Shown one piece after another: positions 39,240 through 50,544 of a stretch of 64,000 bases of DNA. Source of the stretch: Methylophilaceae bacterium (GTDB taxonomy: Bacteria > Pseudomonadota > Gammaproteobacteria > Burkholderiales > Methylophilaceae). The stretch is from assembly GCA_028342535.1 (NCBI GenBank), contig JAOLWQ010000001.1, forward strand, positions 248,001 to 312,000. The letters are read 5' to 3'. Below the pieces are notes generated by a model that saw only the letters and a program-made list of their open reading frames with translations, did not search any database and had not been told where the DNA came from. Position numbers and translations under genes: made by a program. Each line of letters begins with the position of its first letter. Position 1 is the stretch's first letter.

Positions 39240-40778
39240 TTATAACCTTTTGATAAAGTATTTAGAATTTCGTTCGATAGTATAGGTTTTCTTTCTTGTA
39301 TCGGGAATAAGTTTTCTATCTGTTAAGGAAAAATCGTTCTCAATAAACCAATGTTCCGATTGGGTTGTGAGTATAAATAATTTTTGTATATTTTTATTTA
39401 TCGCAATTTGCTCACAAAATTTTAATAATTTCTTTCCATAACCTAGATTCTGATAATTCTCATGAATGGCAAAGCAAGCCACTTCTATCATTTCTTCATA
39501 TTGATATAAAGCGACAGTTCCAATTATATTATGGCCATGCTCAATAACATAAAATGAGTTTATATCTTTATCTATATTATTATTTATTCTATCAATAAGA
39601 ATACCTTCTTTCTCCAAGGGCTCAATAATATTTATTATCTGTTTAATATCCCTTATTGTCGCAGCTCTAATATTTTGTAGAGAATGCTCTGTTAGGACTG
39701 TTCCAGAGCCTTTATCTGTGAATATTTCCTCTATGACTGAGCCATCAATATTCCTATTTATTAAGTGTACTTTTTCAATATTATTTTTGATAGCATATAA
39801 GCTACTTTTGAGAATATTGAAATCATGATAAGAAATAAAAGGCGCATTGTTTGGATCTTCAATACTTTCAATTAAATGTTTAGCTTTAGAAATAGTTAAT
39901 TCTGGAATTAACTCCCCACGGATATTTAAAATTCCATTTGTGTTTATGTAATAAATTAATTTTTCAGCTTTTATTGCTTGCGCCACATGTGCAGCAGTTT
40001 GCTCATAAGATAAATTGAATATATCTCCAATAGGCGAATAACCTAGGGGTGAAATAATGACAATCTCTCTATTATTTAACTTATCAGTTATGGCATTAGT
40101 ATCAATTTTTCTTATCTGCCCTGTTAGCTCCATATCTACACCATCAATCACACCTAGCGGCCTTGCAGTAATGAAATTTCCACTAGACACTTTAATATTA
40201 CTTCCAAGCAACGGAGAGTCCAAGATGCCTGAAGACAGAGTAGCCTCAATATTTGTTTTTATTATCCCATTTACCTCTACTATATCGTTTAACATTTCCT
40301 TTTTTGTAACTCTAATATTTCTAATTAATTTATTTTTATTTATTTTTCCTTTTAATTTATTATCAATTTGCGGTCTGATTCCATGAACTAAAATAATATT
40401 TATATTCATTGAATGTAATAAATTAATATCACAAGCGATTGATTTTAATTGATTATCACTAATAACTTCACCCCCTAATGCAATAACAAAGGTTTTATTA
40501 TTAAATTGGTTAATAAATTTTGCAGATAGTCTAAAATTTTCAATAAAACTTTTGGCCTCACTAACTAATTTATTTTGAGGAGAAACTTTGTCAAAAAATA
40601 CTAATGGAGATACATTAAAAGCTAAAGATAATTTTTCGAGCAAATTAAAGCTTATCTTTAATTCATTCCTCTCAATTCTAGATAGGTTGCCGGGATCTAA
40701 ATTTAATAGATTTGCTAAACAAGCAAGCGTCATATTTTGTTCTTGGCGCAATTTTCTTACAATTTGACCTGGGTTCAT
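39240..40778 (-). CDS. argA: N-acetylglutamate synthase-like protein (AAK + GNAT domains) with N-terminal XRE-type HTH domain
   Basis: Residues about 1-65 read as HTH_3 (IVRKLRQEQNMTLACLANLLNLDPGNLSRIERNELKISFNLLEKLSLAFNVSPLVFFD); then amino-acid-kinase-like region (FVIALGGEVISD...ILVHGIRPQID...IISPLGYSPIGDIFNLSYEQTAAHVAQAI) and C-terminal GNAT (FAIHENYQNLGYGKKLLKFCEQIA). Confidence 0.85.
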   Translation of the reverse strand: MNPGQIVRKLRQEQNMTLACLANLLNLDPGNLSRIERNELKISFNLLEKLSLAFNVSPLVFFDKVSPQNKLVSEAKSFIENFRLSAKFINQFNNKTFVIALGGEVISDNQLKSIACDINLLHSMNINIILVHGIRPQIDNKLKGKINKNKLIRNIRVTKKEMLNDIVEVNGIIKTNIEATLSSGILDSPLLGSNIKVSSGNFITARPLGVIDGVDMELTGQIRKIDTNAITDKLNNREIVIISPLGYSPIGDIFNLSYEQTAAHVAQAIKAEKLIYYINTNGILNIRGELIPELTISKAKHLIESIEDPNNAPFISYHDFNILKSSLYAIKNNIEKVHLINRNIDGSVIEEIFTDKGSGTVLTEHSLQNIRAATIRDIKQIINIIEPLEKEGILIDRINNNIDKDINSFYVIEHGHNIIGTVALYQYEEMIEVACFAIHENYQNLGYGKKLLKFCEQIAINKNIQKLFILTTQSEHWFIENDFSLTDRKLIPDTRKKTYTIERNSKYFIKRL

Positions 40779-40838
40779 ATTGTATTTTTTACATATTTAT
40801 TGATAGTAATTAGATAATTATAAGCTAAATAATGTAAT

Positions 40839-41576
40839 TTATACAATATCTCCATACTTATATTGTAATATTGATAATATACAAATAGGCGCAGTTTCTG
40901 TACGAAGAATTCTTGGCCCTATTTTGATAGGTAAAAAACCTTTTTGAATGGAATAATCTAATTCTTCTTCAGTAAAATCACCTTCTGGACCAATTAAAAC
41001 TTTTATGTCTTTTTTGGTTTTATGAATATTACTATCTAAGGATTCGGCTGCTTGAGGGCTTAAAATTATTTTAGTACCTTTGTCAGATTCTTCGACCTTA
41101 TCAAGGTATTTGATAATATTTACTGGCTTGTGAATTATCGGTATTTCTGCGCGTCCACATTGCTCACAAGCTGCAATAGAAACCTGACGCCAGTGTAATA
41201 TTTTTTTTTCTATCTTTTCATTTTTAATTTTCACTATACTTCTTTCACATACAATTGGTTGAATCTCAGTGATTCCCAGTTCAGTTGTTTTTTGAATAAT
41301 CAAGTCCATTTTTTCACTGGAAGTAAGCGACTGTAAGAGAGTTACTCTTATATTTGATTCATTTTCAATACTTTTCTTTGATTTAATTGATACTTCAACT
41401 TGGCGCTTAATTATACGAATCACATATCCTGTGTAGTCCGACCCATCACCGTTAAATAAAATTAATTGATCATTATTTTTTAGGCGCATTACTTTTAGAG
41501 CATGGTGAGCAGCAAACTCATCCATGACAATTGTTTCATTAATATTTATGGGTTTAGAATGGTAAAATCTATTCAC
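40839..41576 (-). CDS. rsmE: 16S rRNA (uracil1498-N3)-methyltransferase RsmE
   Basis: HALKVMRLKNNDQLILFNGDG, LIGPEGDFTEEEL, GPRILRTETAPICIL. Confidence 0.95.
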   Translation of the reverse strand: MNRFYHSKPININETIVMDEFAAHHALKVMRLKNNDQLILFNGDGSDYTGYVIRIIKRQVEVSIKSKKSIENESNIRVTLLQSLTSSEKMDLIIQKTTELGITEIQPIVCERSIVKIKNEKIEKKILHWRQVSIAACEQCGRAEIPIIHKPVNIIKYLDKVEESDKGTKIILSPQAAESLDSNIHKTKKDIKVLIGPEGDFTEEELDYSIQKGFLPIKIGPRILRTETAPICILSILQYKYGDIV

Positions 41577-41632
41577 TGGATTTTGAAATAATTTATTAAC
41601 ATTATCTTAATGATACAGAATGGAGAAAAGTT

Positions 41633-42202
41633 TTGGTTAGTTTAAATACACCAGTGTGTAATTTTGGCTGGAAGGCAAAGCCATTTAATTTAGTGGGGGT
41701 TGATAATAAATCATGGACTCTTAATAAAGCTAAAGGTGAAAATGGTCTACTAATAATGTTTATTTGTAATCATTGCCCTTATGTTAAAGCTATTCTTCCA
41801 CGCTTAATTCAAGACCTTTCAGAATTAAAAAAATATGGCATTAACTCAATTGCAATTTCTAGTAATGACGTTGTAAATTATCCTCAAGACTCATTTGAAG
41901 AAATGAAGAAATTATCAGTTTTACATAACTTCACTTTTCCATATATTTTTGATGAGTCTCAATCTATTGCAAAATCTTATCATGCAATTTGTACCCCAGA
42001 TTTCTTTGGATTTAATAGTAAATTAGAATTGCAATATCGTGGGCGATTCGACTCAACTGGAAGAGATGATAAGCCTCCCAAAGATAACCAAAAAGATTTA
42101 TATGAGGCTATGAAATTAATTTCTAGCACCCAAAAGGGACCAGAAACTCAATTCTCAAGCATTGGTTGTTCATTAAAATGGAAAGAAGTCAATCAGAATT
42201 AA
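41633..42202 (+). CDS. Thioredoxin-like/AhpC-TSA family protein
   Basis: LLIMFICNHCPYVKAILPRLIQDLSEL, YHAICTPDFFGF; TTG start with GGAG 7 nt upstream. Confidence 0.82.
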   Translation: MVSLNTPVCNFGWKAKPFNLVGVDNKSWTLNKAKGENGLLIMFICNHCPYVKAILPRLIQDLSELKKYGINSIAISSNDVVNYPQDSFEEMKKLSVLHNFTFPYIFDESQSIAKSYHAICTPDFFGFNSKLELQYRGRFDSTGRDDKPPKDNQKDLYEAMKLISSTQKGPETQFSSIGCSLKWKEVNQN

Positions 42203-42317
42203 ATAGCAGATATCTTGATTGAATGCTTAGTTTAGTGAATAATTCTAAATTAAATTAGATAAATACAAAGAAAGCCTTTTTGGCTGTGTTAAGAAATATA
42301 ATTAGGAGATAAATATA

Positions 42318-44306
42318 ATGGCAACAAGACAAGATTTAGCAAATGCAATCCGAGCACTATCAATGGATGCAGTTCAAAAAGCAAAGTCAGGACATCCAGG
42401 CGCACCTATGGGCATGGCTGAGATTGGTGAAGCACTTTGGAATCATCATTTGAGCCATAATCCAACCAATCCTGAATGGGCTAATCGTGATCGCTTTATT
42501 CTTTCAAACGGCCATGGATCAATGCTTATTTATTCACTCCTTCACTTAACTGGCTACGATCTCCCAATGAAGGAGATTGAAAGCTTTAGACAATTACATT
42601 CTAAATGTGCGGGTCATCCAGAATATGGATATGCACCTGGTGTCGAAACGACAACTGGACCATTAGGCCAGGGAATTAGTAATGCAGTAGGTTTTGCAAT
42701 GGCAGAAAAACTTCTTGCTAATGAATTTAATAAGCCAGGGCATGATGTTGTTGATCATCATACTTATGCTTTTCTTGGCGATGGCTGTTTGATGGAGGGT
42801 GTATCGCATGAAGCGTGTGCACTTGCAGGCACTTGGGGGCTTGGTAAATTAATCGCTTTTTGGGATGACAACGGCATTTCTATTGATGGGCATATTGATG
42901 GTTGGTATACCGATGATACTGCAAAAAGATTTGAATCTTATGGTTGGCATGCGATAAGAGATGTTGATGGTCATAATCCTGATGCCATTGAAAAAGCTAT
43001 CCAAGAAGCTAAAAAAATAACGGACAAACCAACAATGATTTGTTGTAAAACTATTATTGGGAAAGGGTCACCAAATAAATCTGGTTCGCATGATTGTCAT
43101 GGAGCCGCTCTTGGTGATGATGAAGTTGCCTTAGTAAGAAAGGAAATAGGATGGGAACATGCGCCTTTTGTTATCCCTCAGGATGTATATGATGGTTGGA
43201 ATCAAAAAGAAAAAGGCCAAGCTAGAGAAGCTGCATGGAATACTAAATTTGATGCTTATTCTAAAGAGTTTCCAGATTTAGCTTCTGAATTAAAGAGGAG
43301 GATGTCTAATGATCTCCCAGCTAATTGGAAGAAAATTTCTGAAGACTTGATTAAAGATGCAAATGCTAAAGCTGAAAAATCAGCAACTAGAAAGGCTTCC
43401 CAGAATGCGATTACATCCTTAGCAGAATTTTTACCAGAATTTGTTGGTGGTTCAGCGGATCTAACAGGTTCAAATTTAACAAGTTGCCCAAGCTTCAAAC
43501 ATGTCAGCGGTAAAAATCCAGGAAACTATATTTCTTATGGTGTTCGAGAATTTGGAATGGCTGCAATTATGAATGGGATGGCTCTTCACGGAGGTATTTT
43601 ACCTTTCGGCGGCACTTTTCACATATTTACTGACTATATGCGTAATGGTATGAGAATGGCTGCATTAATGAAAAAAAGAGTGATTTATGTTCTAACTCAT
43701 GATTCAATCGGGCAGGGTGAGGATGGTCCAACACATCAACCAATAGAAACAACGTCAAGCCTTCGCTACATTCCAAGAATGGAAGTATGGCGCCCATGTG
43801 ATGCAACAGAAGTTTCGACTGCTTGGGTCGCAGCTGTTGAGAATCTAGAAAATCCGACAAGTTTGGTATTAAGTCGTCAAGGCACAAGTTTTATTACTAG
43901 AACAGATGTACAAATAGCGAATATTCGAAAAGGTGGCTATATTTTATCGGATACTGAAGGCAAAGCTGACGTTATAATAATTGCTACAGGCTCTGAAGTA
44001 GGCTTAGCGATGGACTCACAAGCAACTCTTAAAGAAAGTGGCGTAAGCGTTCGAGTAGTATCAATGCCATGTACTCACGCTTTCGATCGCCAAGAAAAAA
44101 AATATCAAGATAGTGTTCTTACACCAGGTGTAAAAAGAGTATCTATTGAAGCTGGCGTAACAGATTTTTGGAGAAAGTATGTTGGTCTAGATGGGGCATC
44201 TGTAGGAATTAATACATACGGTGAATCTGCTCCAGGTGCCGATCTATTCAAACATTTTGGATTTACTGTTGAAAATGTTGTTAAAACAGTAAAATCAATT
44301 ATTTAG
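42318..44306 (+). CDS. tkt: Transketolase
   Basis: [56 protein letters not shown]. Confidence 0.97.
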   Translation: MATRQDLANAIRALSMDAVQKAKSGHPGAPMGMAEIGEALWNHHLSHNPTNPEWANRDRFILSNGHGSMLIYSLLHLTGYDLPMKEIESFRQLHSKCAGHPEYGYAPGVETTTGPLGQGISNAVGFAMAEKLLANEFNKPGHDVVDHHTYAFLGDGCLMEGVSHEACALAGTWGLGKLIAFWDDNGISIDGHIDGWYTDDTAKRFESYGWHAIRDVDGHNPDAIEKAIQEAKKITDKPTMICCKTIIGKGSPNKSGSHDCHGAALGDDEVALVRKEIGWEHAPFVIPQDVYDGWNQKEKGQAREAAWNTKFDAYSKEFPDLASELKRRMSNDLPANWKKISEDLIKDANAKAEKSATRKASQNAITSLAEFLPEFVGGSADLTGSNLTSCPSFKHVSGKNPGNYISYGVREFGMAAIMNGMALHGGILPFGGTFHIFTDYMRNGMRMAALMKKRVIYVLTHDSIGQGEDGPTHQPIETTSSLRYIPRMEVWRPCDATEVSTAWVAAVENLENPTSLVLSRQGTSFITRTDVQIANIRKGGYILSDTEGKADVIIIATGSEVGLAMDSQATLKESGVSVRVVSMPCTHAFDRQEKKYQDSVLTPGVKRVSIEAGVTDFWRKYVGLDGASVGINTYGESAPGADLFKHFGFTVENVVKTVKSII

Positions 44307-44387
44307 TATTTGGAATAAGGTCTTATTAGTTTAGGATTAAGCCATTTTTAAGCGCTAATGATTAATCTTAAAGTATTATATGTATTC

Positions 44388-44418
44388 AATTAAGGCATCT
44401 TCAAAAGGTGCCTTAATT
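44388..44418 (+). other. Strong hairpin in tkt-gap intergenic region
   Basis: aattaaggcatctt-caa-aaggtgccttaatt: 14-bp stem (one T-G wobble), 3-nt loop, 17 nt before gap ATG; weak T tract. Confidence 0.8.
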
Positions 44419-44435
44419 TCTTGTGAGGAAGTTTA

Positions 44436-45452
44436 ATGACTATAAATATTGCTATATCTGGGTTTGGAAGAATCGGTAGGTTGGTGTTAAGAGCATTATA
44501 CGAATCAAAAAGAACCGATGTTAGGGTAGTAGCTATTAATTGCAGTCGAGGTGATATTAAAAGCCATGCACACCTTATTAAATATGATACTGCTCACGGG
44601 CGTTTTGAGGGAAAAGTTAAAACTACCGAGGATTATTTTATAGTCAATGGTGATAAAATTAAATACTTTAATACCAAAAATTCCGAAGAGCTAACCTGGA
44701 AAGATCATAAAGTTGACGTAGTTTTAGAATGTACCGGTGCTTTTAGAGGAAAATCATCCAGTTATTTTCATATAGATCAGGGCGCTAAAAAAGTTCTAAT
44801 TTCAGCGCCAGGTGAAAAAGATGTAGATGCTACAATTGTATATGGCGTTAATCATAATATTTTAAAATCTACTGACTTGGTCGTTTCAAATGCATCCTGC
44901 ACTACCAATGGACTTGCACCTATTGCTAAAGTTATTCAAGATCAAATTGGAATTGAGTCAGGCTTAATGAATACTATTCATTCATACACAAACGACCAAT
45001 CACTATTAGACAATATGCATGTTGACATTCGACGTGCCAGAGCAGCTGCTGCTTCAATGATTCCTTCTAAAACTGGAGCCGCTGCTGCAATAGGGTTAGT
45101 GATTCCGGAACTTATGGGTAAATTAGATGGTATTGCTATTCGCGTTCCAACTACTAATGTTTCTTTAGTAGACCTTACATTTACACCCTCAAAAAAAACT
45201 ACTAAAGAAGAAGTGAATAAAATAATGCAAGAGGCAGCACAAGGCCCTCTTAAAGATATATTAGTCTACAATGACGAATCCTTGGTATCAGTTGATTTTA
45301 ACCATACAACAGCCTCAAGCTACTTCGATTCAACCCTCACAAAGGTGAGTGCAGATGGAAGCTTGGTTAAAGTATTCGCTTGGTATGATAATGAATGGGG
45401 ATTTAGTTGTCGTATGCTGGATACTGCAGTTGCTATGATGAATGCAAAATAA
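44436..45452 (+). CDS. gap: Glyceraldehyde-3-phosphate dehydrogenase, type I
   Basis: [51 protein letters not shown]. Confidence 0.96.
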   Translation: MTINIAISGFGRIGRLVLRALYESKRTDVRVVAINCSRGDIKSHAHLIKYDTAHGRFEGKVKTTEDYFIVNGDKIKYFNTKNSEELTWKDHKVDVVLECTGAFRGKSSSYFHIDQGAKKVLISAPGEKDVDATIVYGVNHNILKSTDLVVSNASCTTNGLAPIAKVIQDQIGIESGLMNTIHSYTNDQSLLDNMHVDIRRARAAAASMIPSKTGAAAAIGLVIPELMGKLDGIAIRVPTTNVSLVDLTFTPSKKTTKEEVNKIMQEAAQGPLKDILVYNDESLVSVDFNHTTASSYFDSTLTKVSADGSLVKVFAWYDNEWGFSCRMLDTAVAMMNAK

Positions 45453-45458
45453 ATTATT

Positions 45459-46640
45459 TTGAATATGAATTGTATTAGTGATTTTGACCTAAAAGATAAA
45501 AAGGTTCTAATAAGAGCCGACCTAAATGTTCCAATTCGGTCTGGAACAATTTCTTCAGAAAATAGGATTCAAGCTTCACTGCCGACTATTTTATATGCCA
45601 TGAAAGAGGGTGCAAAAGTTATGGTAACTTCTCATCTTGGAAGGCCAGATGAGGGACATTTCTCAATTGAAGACTCTCTTGAGCCAGTGGCAATATATTT
45701 AAGTAAACATTTAAATCAAACAGTTCCGTTAATTAAGAATTGGACTTCCGAAACATTTAATGTAAATTCCGGGTGCTTGGTAGTTCTTGAAAACTGTAGA
45801 TTTAATATTGGGGAAACTTCAAACAATTCAACTTTATCTAAAAAATATGCTGATTTAGCAGATATTTTTGTGATGGATGCATTTGGAACAGCACATAGAA
45901 AACAAGCATCAACTTATGGAGTCGCTGAGTATTGTGATCAGGTTTGTGCAGGTAAATTATTTTTAAGTGAATTAAAAGCTCTCAATAAAGTTCTTTTAGT
46001 TCCACAGCTCCCAATGGTTGCAATAGTAGGTGGAAGTAAGGTTTCCACAAAGCTTAGCATCTTAGATACTTTGTCTGATCGAGTTGATCAATTAATTTTA
46101 GGTGGAGGCATTGCTAATACTTTTTTAAAAGCCCAAGGCTTTAATATTGGAAAATCTTTATACGAAGAAGATTTTATTCCATCAGCGAAAGCAATAATTA
46201 AAAAACTAGAAAGTCGAGGTGCATCATTACCAATTATTACAGATGTTGTTTGTGGTAAAAAATTTGATGCCAATGAACTTGCAGTAATGAAAAGTATTAA
46301 TGAAGTAGAACATGATGACATGATTTTTGATCTTGGGACAGCTTCGATGAATGCAATAAATGAAAAAATTAAAAAAGCTAAGACTATTTTATGGAATGGT
46401 CCAATTGGGGTATTTGAATTTAAACAATTTTCAAAAGGTACCGAATCATTAGCTCATGCAGTTGCAAATTCGTCTGCATTCTCATTGGCTGGGGGTGGAG
46501 ATACTATTGCTGCTATTGAGGCTATTGGTATGGAGAAAAATATTTCATATGTATCAACAGCTGGTGGAGCTTTTTTAGAGTTCGTGGAAGGAAAGAAATT
46601 ACCTGCTATAGAGATATTGGAAAAAAGATTTAAAAAATGA
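45459..46640 (+). CDS. pgk: Phosphoglycerate kinase
   Basis: KKVLIRADLNVPI, VMVTSHLGRPDEG, DAFGTAHRKQAST, GGGDTIAAIE. Confidence 0.97.
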   Translation: MNMNCISDFDLKDKKVLIRADLNVPIRSGTISSENRIQASLPTILYAMKEGAKVMVTSHLGRPDEGHFSIEDSLEPVAIYLSKHLNQTVPLIKNWTSETFNVNSGCLVVLENCRFNIGETSNNSTLSKKYADLADIFVMDAFGTAHRKQASTYGVAEYCDQVCAGKLFLSELKALNKVLLVPQLPMVAIVGGSKVSTKLSILDTLSDRVDQLILGGGIANTFLKAQGFNIGKSLYEEDFIPSAKAIIKKLESRGASLPIITDVVCGKKFDANELAVMKSINEVEHDDMIFDLGTASMNAINEKIKKAKTILWNGPIGVFEFKQFSKGTESLAHAVANSSAFSLAGGGDTIAAIEAIGMEKNISYVSTAGGAFLEFVEGKKLPAIEILEKRFKK

Positions 46641-47524
46641 CTACCTTAACTCAAACTTCTCTTTCAAGTCTTAAGTTATTAAATCAAGGAAAAGTCAGAG
46701 ATATTTATGATATTGATGATGAGAATATATTGATTGTAACGACGGATCGCTTATCTGCATTTGATGTCATCATGAATGAGCCTATACCTTTTAAAGGTGA
46801 AGTTTTAACTAAAATGGCTAGTTTTTGGTTTGAAAAGTTTAACTCTGTCATACCAAATCATTTGACACATAAAAATCCTCTTGATTTTGTAAATAAAAGT
46901 GAATCAGATCAAATTATTAATCGTTCTATTATTGCAAAAAAACTCAATCCTATACCAATTGAGGTAATTGTTCGAGGGTATATTATTGGAAGTGGTTGGA
47001 AAGAGTATGTATTAAGCAATTCAATTTGTGGAATTAATTTACCTACGGGACTTAAATTAGCAGAACAACTTTCTAGCCCTATTTTTACTCCTTCGAGCAA
47101 AGCTGAAGTTGGTAACCAAGATGAGAATATTTCACTAAAAGAATGTGAAAATTTAATAGGTAAGGAATTAACTAGTCAGTTAAATTTAATCAGTTTAGAT
47201 TTATATAAAAAAGCCTACGAGTTTGCATACAATAAAGGAATAATTATTGCGGATACTAAATTTGAATTCGGGTTAGATAATTTAGGCAAGATTCATATTA
47301 TTGATGAAATTCTTACACCTGACTCATCCCGATTTTGGCCAAAAGAATCTTATCAATTAGGGATTTCACCACCAAGTTTTGATAAACAGTATGTAAGGGA
47401 TTGGCTTGAATCAACTAGTTGGAATAAGTCTCCTCCACCTCCAGCTTTGCCAGATGATGTTATTCATAAAACAAGTGAAAAATATCGTCAAGCATTTCTT
47501 AAGCTAACGGGAGAAAAGATTTAA
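46637..47524 (+). CDS. purC: Phosphoribosylaminoimidazole-succinocarboxamide synthase
   Basis: LLNQGKVRDIYDIDDENILIVTTDRLSAFDV, IPIEVIVRGYIIGSGWKEY, DEILTPDSSRFWP. Confidence 0.97.
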   Translation: MTTLTQTSLSSLKLLNQGKVRDIYDIDDENILIVTTDRLSAFDVIMNEPIPFKGEVLTKMASFWFEKFNSVIPNHLTHKNPLDFVNKSESDQIINRSIIAKKLNPIPIEVIVRGYIIGSGWKEYVLSNSICGINLPTGLKLAEQLSSPIFTPSSKAEVGNQDENISLKECENLIGKELTSQLNLISLDLYKKAYEFAYNKGIIIADTKFEFGLDNLGKIHIIDEILTPDSSRFWPKESYQLGISPPSFDKQYVRDWLESTSWNKSPPPPALPDDVIHKTSEKYRQAFLKLTGEKI

Positions 47525-47553
47525 AAAAAACCTGCCTAATGGCAGGTTTTTTT
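47523..47553 (+). terminator. Rho-independent terminator between convergent purC and hppA
   Basis: aaaaaaaacctgcc-taat-ggcaggttttttt, A/T tracts both sides so plausibly bidirectional. Confidence 0.9.
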
Positions 47554-47569
47554 AAAACTTAATTATTTA

Positions 47570-49597
47570 TTAACCTAGTAACGGTACAATTAATAATGCC
47601 ACTATATTAATAATTTTAATAAGTGGGTTAATTGCAGGACCAGCCGTATCTTTATATGGATCTCCAACGGTATCTCCTGTCACGGACGCTTTGTGAGCTT
47701 CTGAACCTTTTCCACCATGATTCCCATCTTCAATATGTTTTTTCGCATTATCCCAAGCACCACCACCAGTACACATTGAGATTGCAACGAATAAACCGGT
47801 AATAATTGTACCCATTAGCATACCACCAAGACCTTGTGCACCAAGAGGAGATAAACCAACTAATACAGGAACTACCACAGGCAGAAGTGAAGGCACCACC
47901 ATTTCTTTTATTGCTGACGTAGTAAGTAAATCTACTGCTTTAGCATAATCTGGCTGACCTTTTCCAGTCATGATCCCTTTAATAGTTTTAAATTGACGTC
48001 TTACTTCTTCAACTACAGCAGTAGCTGCCCTTCCTACCGCCTCCATTGCCATAGCAGCAAATAAGTAGGGTATTAAGCCCCCAATAATTAAACCAATAAT
48101 TACATTCGGATTGCTTAAGTCAAAATTTGTTCCAATACCTGCAGCATCTAATTTATGCGTGTAATCAGCAAATAATACCAATGATGCTAGCCCTGCAGAA
48201 CCAATTGCATAACCTTTGGTGACCGCTTTTGTTGTATTACCCACAGCATCTAATGGATCAGTAATATTTCTAACACTTTGAGGCATACCAGCCATTTCAG
48301 CAATACCACCAGCATTATCTGTAATTGGCCCATAAGCATCTAAAGCTACAACAATACCTGCCATACTTAGCATCGCTGTTGCTGCAATAGCAATACCATA
48401 GAGTCCAGCAAAGTCATAAGCAGTATAAATTGCTAAACAAACTGAAAGTACAGGAATCGCAGTAGACTTCATTGAAATCCCAATTCCAGCAATAATATTC
48501 GTTGCGTGACCAGTTTCTGATGCTTTTGCAATGTGTTGCACTGGTGCATATTGAGTACCAGTATAGTATTCTGTAATCCAAACTAAAATAGCTGTTAAAA
48601 CCAAACCAACAACTGATGAGTAAAATAATGACATAGCAGAATAACTACCTGATTCTGTTGTAAAGCCATCCACAAACATCATTTGCGTTACATAATAAAA
48701 AGCAATTGCGGAAAGAATTCCAGCTATAGCCAATCCCCTATAAAGAGCCGGCATCACATTAGACATTTTTGGTGATGCTTTAACAAAGAAGCAACCAATA
48801 ATAGAAGCAACAATAGATACTGCACCAAGATATAGTGGATATAAGACAGCATCTCCACCACCTGAAACTATTAAGTGCCCGAGTACCATTGTTGCAATAA
48901 TTGTTACTGCATATGTTTCGAAAAGATCTGCAGCCATACCAGCACAATCACCAACATTATCACCAACATTATCTGCAATCACTGCAGGATTTCTAGGATC
49001 ATCTTCAGGTATTCCTGCCTCAACTTTTCCAACGAGGTCAGCACCTACATCAGCACCTTTTGTAAAAATACCACCACCTAATCTTGCAAAAATAGAGATT
49101 AAAGATGAACCGAATGCAAATCCAATTAATGGGTTAAGTTTATCTGGTGTTCCGCCAAGATAACAATAAAAACCTGCAACACCTAGTAAACCAAGACCAA
49201 CAACTAGCATCCCTGTAATTGCACCACCTTTAAATGCAACATCAAAAGCTTGAACAATTCCTTTAGTTGCTGCTTGAGCTGTTCTTACGTTTGCACGCAC
49301 TGAAACATTCATACCAATAAATCCACAGGCACCAGATAACACTGCACCTAGAACAAATCCTAAAGCAGTTTCTGGCCCAAGGGGGGAAAATCCAATTAGG
49401 AGCGTTAAAATAATACCTACAATGGTTATAGTTTTATATTGTCTGGCAAGATAAGCTGAAGCCCCTTTCTGTATTGCCCCTGCAATCTTTTGCATTTTTG
49501 CATTACCGGACGGTAAGCTAATAATCCATTTTGACATTATTGCCCCGTAAAGTACGGCAAGAATTCCTGCACCTATTGCGATGTTAATTACTGACAT
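47570..49597 (-). CDS. hppA: Membrane-bound proton-translocating pyrophosphatase (predicted K+-independent type)
   Basis: [71 protein letters not shown] carries Lys at the A/K position. Confidence 0.97.
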   Translation of the reverse strand: MSVINIAIGAGILAVLYGAIMSKWIISLPSGNAKMQKIAGAIQKGASAYLARQYKTITIVGIILTLLIGFSPLGPETALGFVLGAVLSGACGFIGMNVSVRANVRTAQAATKGIVQAFDVAFKGGAITGMLVVGLGLLGVAGFYCYLGGTPDKLNPLIGFAFGSSLISIFARLGGGIFTKGADVGADLVGKVEAGIPEDDPRNPAVIADNVGDNVGDCAGMAADLFETYAVTIIATMVLGHLIVSGGGDAVLYPLYLGAVSIVASIIGCFFVKASPKMSNVMPALYRGLAIAGILSAIAFYYVTQMMFVDGFTTESGSYSAMSLFYSSVVGLVLTAILVWITEYYTGTQYAPVQHIAKASETGHATNIIAGIGISMKSTAIPVLSVCLAIYTAYDFAGLYGIAIAATAMLSMAGIVVALDAYGPITDNAGGIAEMAGMPQSVRNITDPLDAVGNTTKAVTKGYAIGSAGLASLVLFADYTHKLDAAGIGTNFDLSNPNVIIGLIIGGLIPYLFAAMAMEAVGRAATAVVEEVRRQFKTIKGIMTGKGQPDYAKAVDLLTTSAIKEMVVPSLLPVVVPVLVGLSPLGAQGLGGMLMGTIITGLFVAISMCTGGGAWDNAKKHIEDGNHGGKGSEAHKASVTGDTVGDPYKDTAGPAINPLIKIINIVALLIVPLLG

Positions 49598-49746
49598 TGA
49601 TTTCCTCCAGATATTTGTTTTTTTTAAGTCTTATACAAGACCTAAAAAATGAATGCGTAATTATCACATTTTTTAATCTATCTCACAATATAATATCGCT
49701 AAAATATTTTTAAAAAATTGAAATTGATTGAATATACTAGTTAAAT

Positions 49747-50544
49747 TTAGTTAAACAACATCAAAAAACCAATAATTAAGAGCATAGAGGAGAATAATTT
49801 TTTAACATTTGCATCAGAAATTTTTAGAAGCCAGTTTGCAGAAAGTTTTACAAAAAATAAGCTTGGTAAAGTTAGGAACAAGATGGCTGGCAAATAAACA
49901 AATCCAAACATATAGTTATTTATTGGTTCGAAATATAGAGAATTAATAAAGATACTTATTGAAGCTCCAAGTCCGATTAGAAAACCAAGCGCACTTGATG
50001 TACCGATAGCCAATTTTGCAGGTATTTTGTGTCCAATTAAAAACGGAACAAATAAAGTGGCGCCACCAATCCCAACTAAACCAGAAATTATAGAAAAGAT
50101 AAAGCCAACTAAATTGGATACAAAATTATTTGTAATTAACGAATTATTAATAATAAAGTTTGCTTTATGACTATAGATTCTATAAGCAATAAAGAAGGTA
50201 TATATGATGAAGAAATATTTGAGGATCTTGCCCGGAAAGATATTAATAATATAACCAATTAATAGAGCGCCAAAGATAATCCCAATTACAAATTTATGAA
50301 TAATTTTATAGTCAACATTCTTATTTATTGTGTGTGCATAAGTAGCCATTGCTCCTGTTATAACCATTGATGCTAATGAAGTACTTATTCCATAAAGGAT
50401 TGCTTGATCTAAAGGAATATTTGAGAATGAAATTAGTGAGTATGTAATAACAGGAACGATTATCAATCCACCACCTAGGCCAAAAAGGCCAGCAGCTATT
50501 CCTGTGAGAACCCCTGTCAAAAGAAAAATAAATACTTCAATCAT
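49747..50544 (-). CDS. TauE/SafE family sulfite exporter-like membrane protein
   Basis: GVLTGIAAGLFGLGGGLIIVPVI and IISGLVGIGGATLFVPFLI paired repeats. Confidence 0.88.
   Translation of the reverse strand: MIEVFIFLLTGVLTGIAAGLFGLGGGLIIVPVITYSLISFSNIPLDQAILYGISTSLASMVITGAMATYAHTINKNVDYKIIHKFVIGIIFGALLIGYIINIFPGKILKYFFIIYTFFIAYRIYSHKANFIINNSLITNNFVSNLVGFIFSIISGLVGIGGATLFVPFLIGHKIPAKLAIGTSSALGFLIGLGASISIFINSLYFEPINNYMFGFVYLPAILFLTLPSLFFVKLSANWLLKISDANVKKLFSSMLLIIGFLMLFN

Noticed and set aside
42273-42285. agcc-ttttt-ggct hairpin upstream of tkt
   Set aside because: Only 4-bp stem; not distinguishable from chance.
48875-49081. Plus-strand Cys/Thr/Ile-rich 68-aa ORF
   Set aside because: Antisense shadow of the hppA coding sequence.
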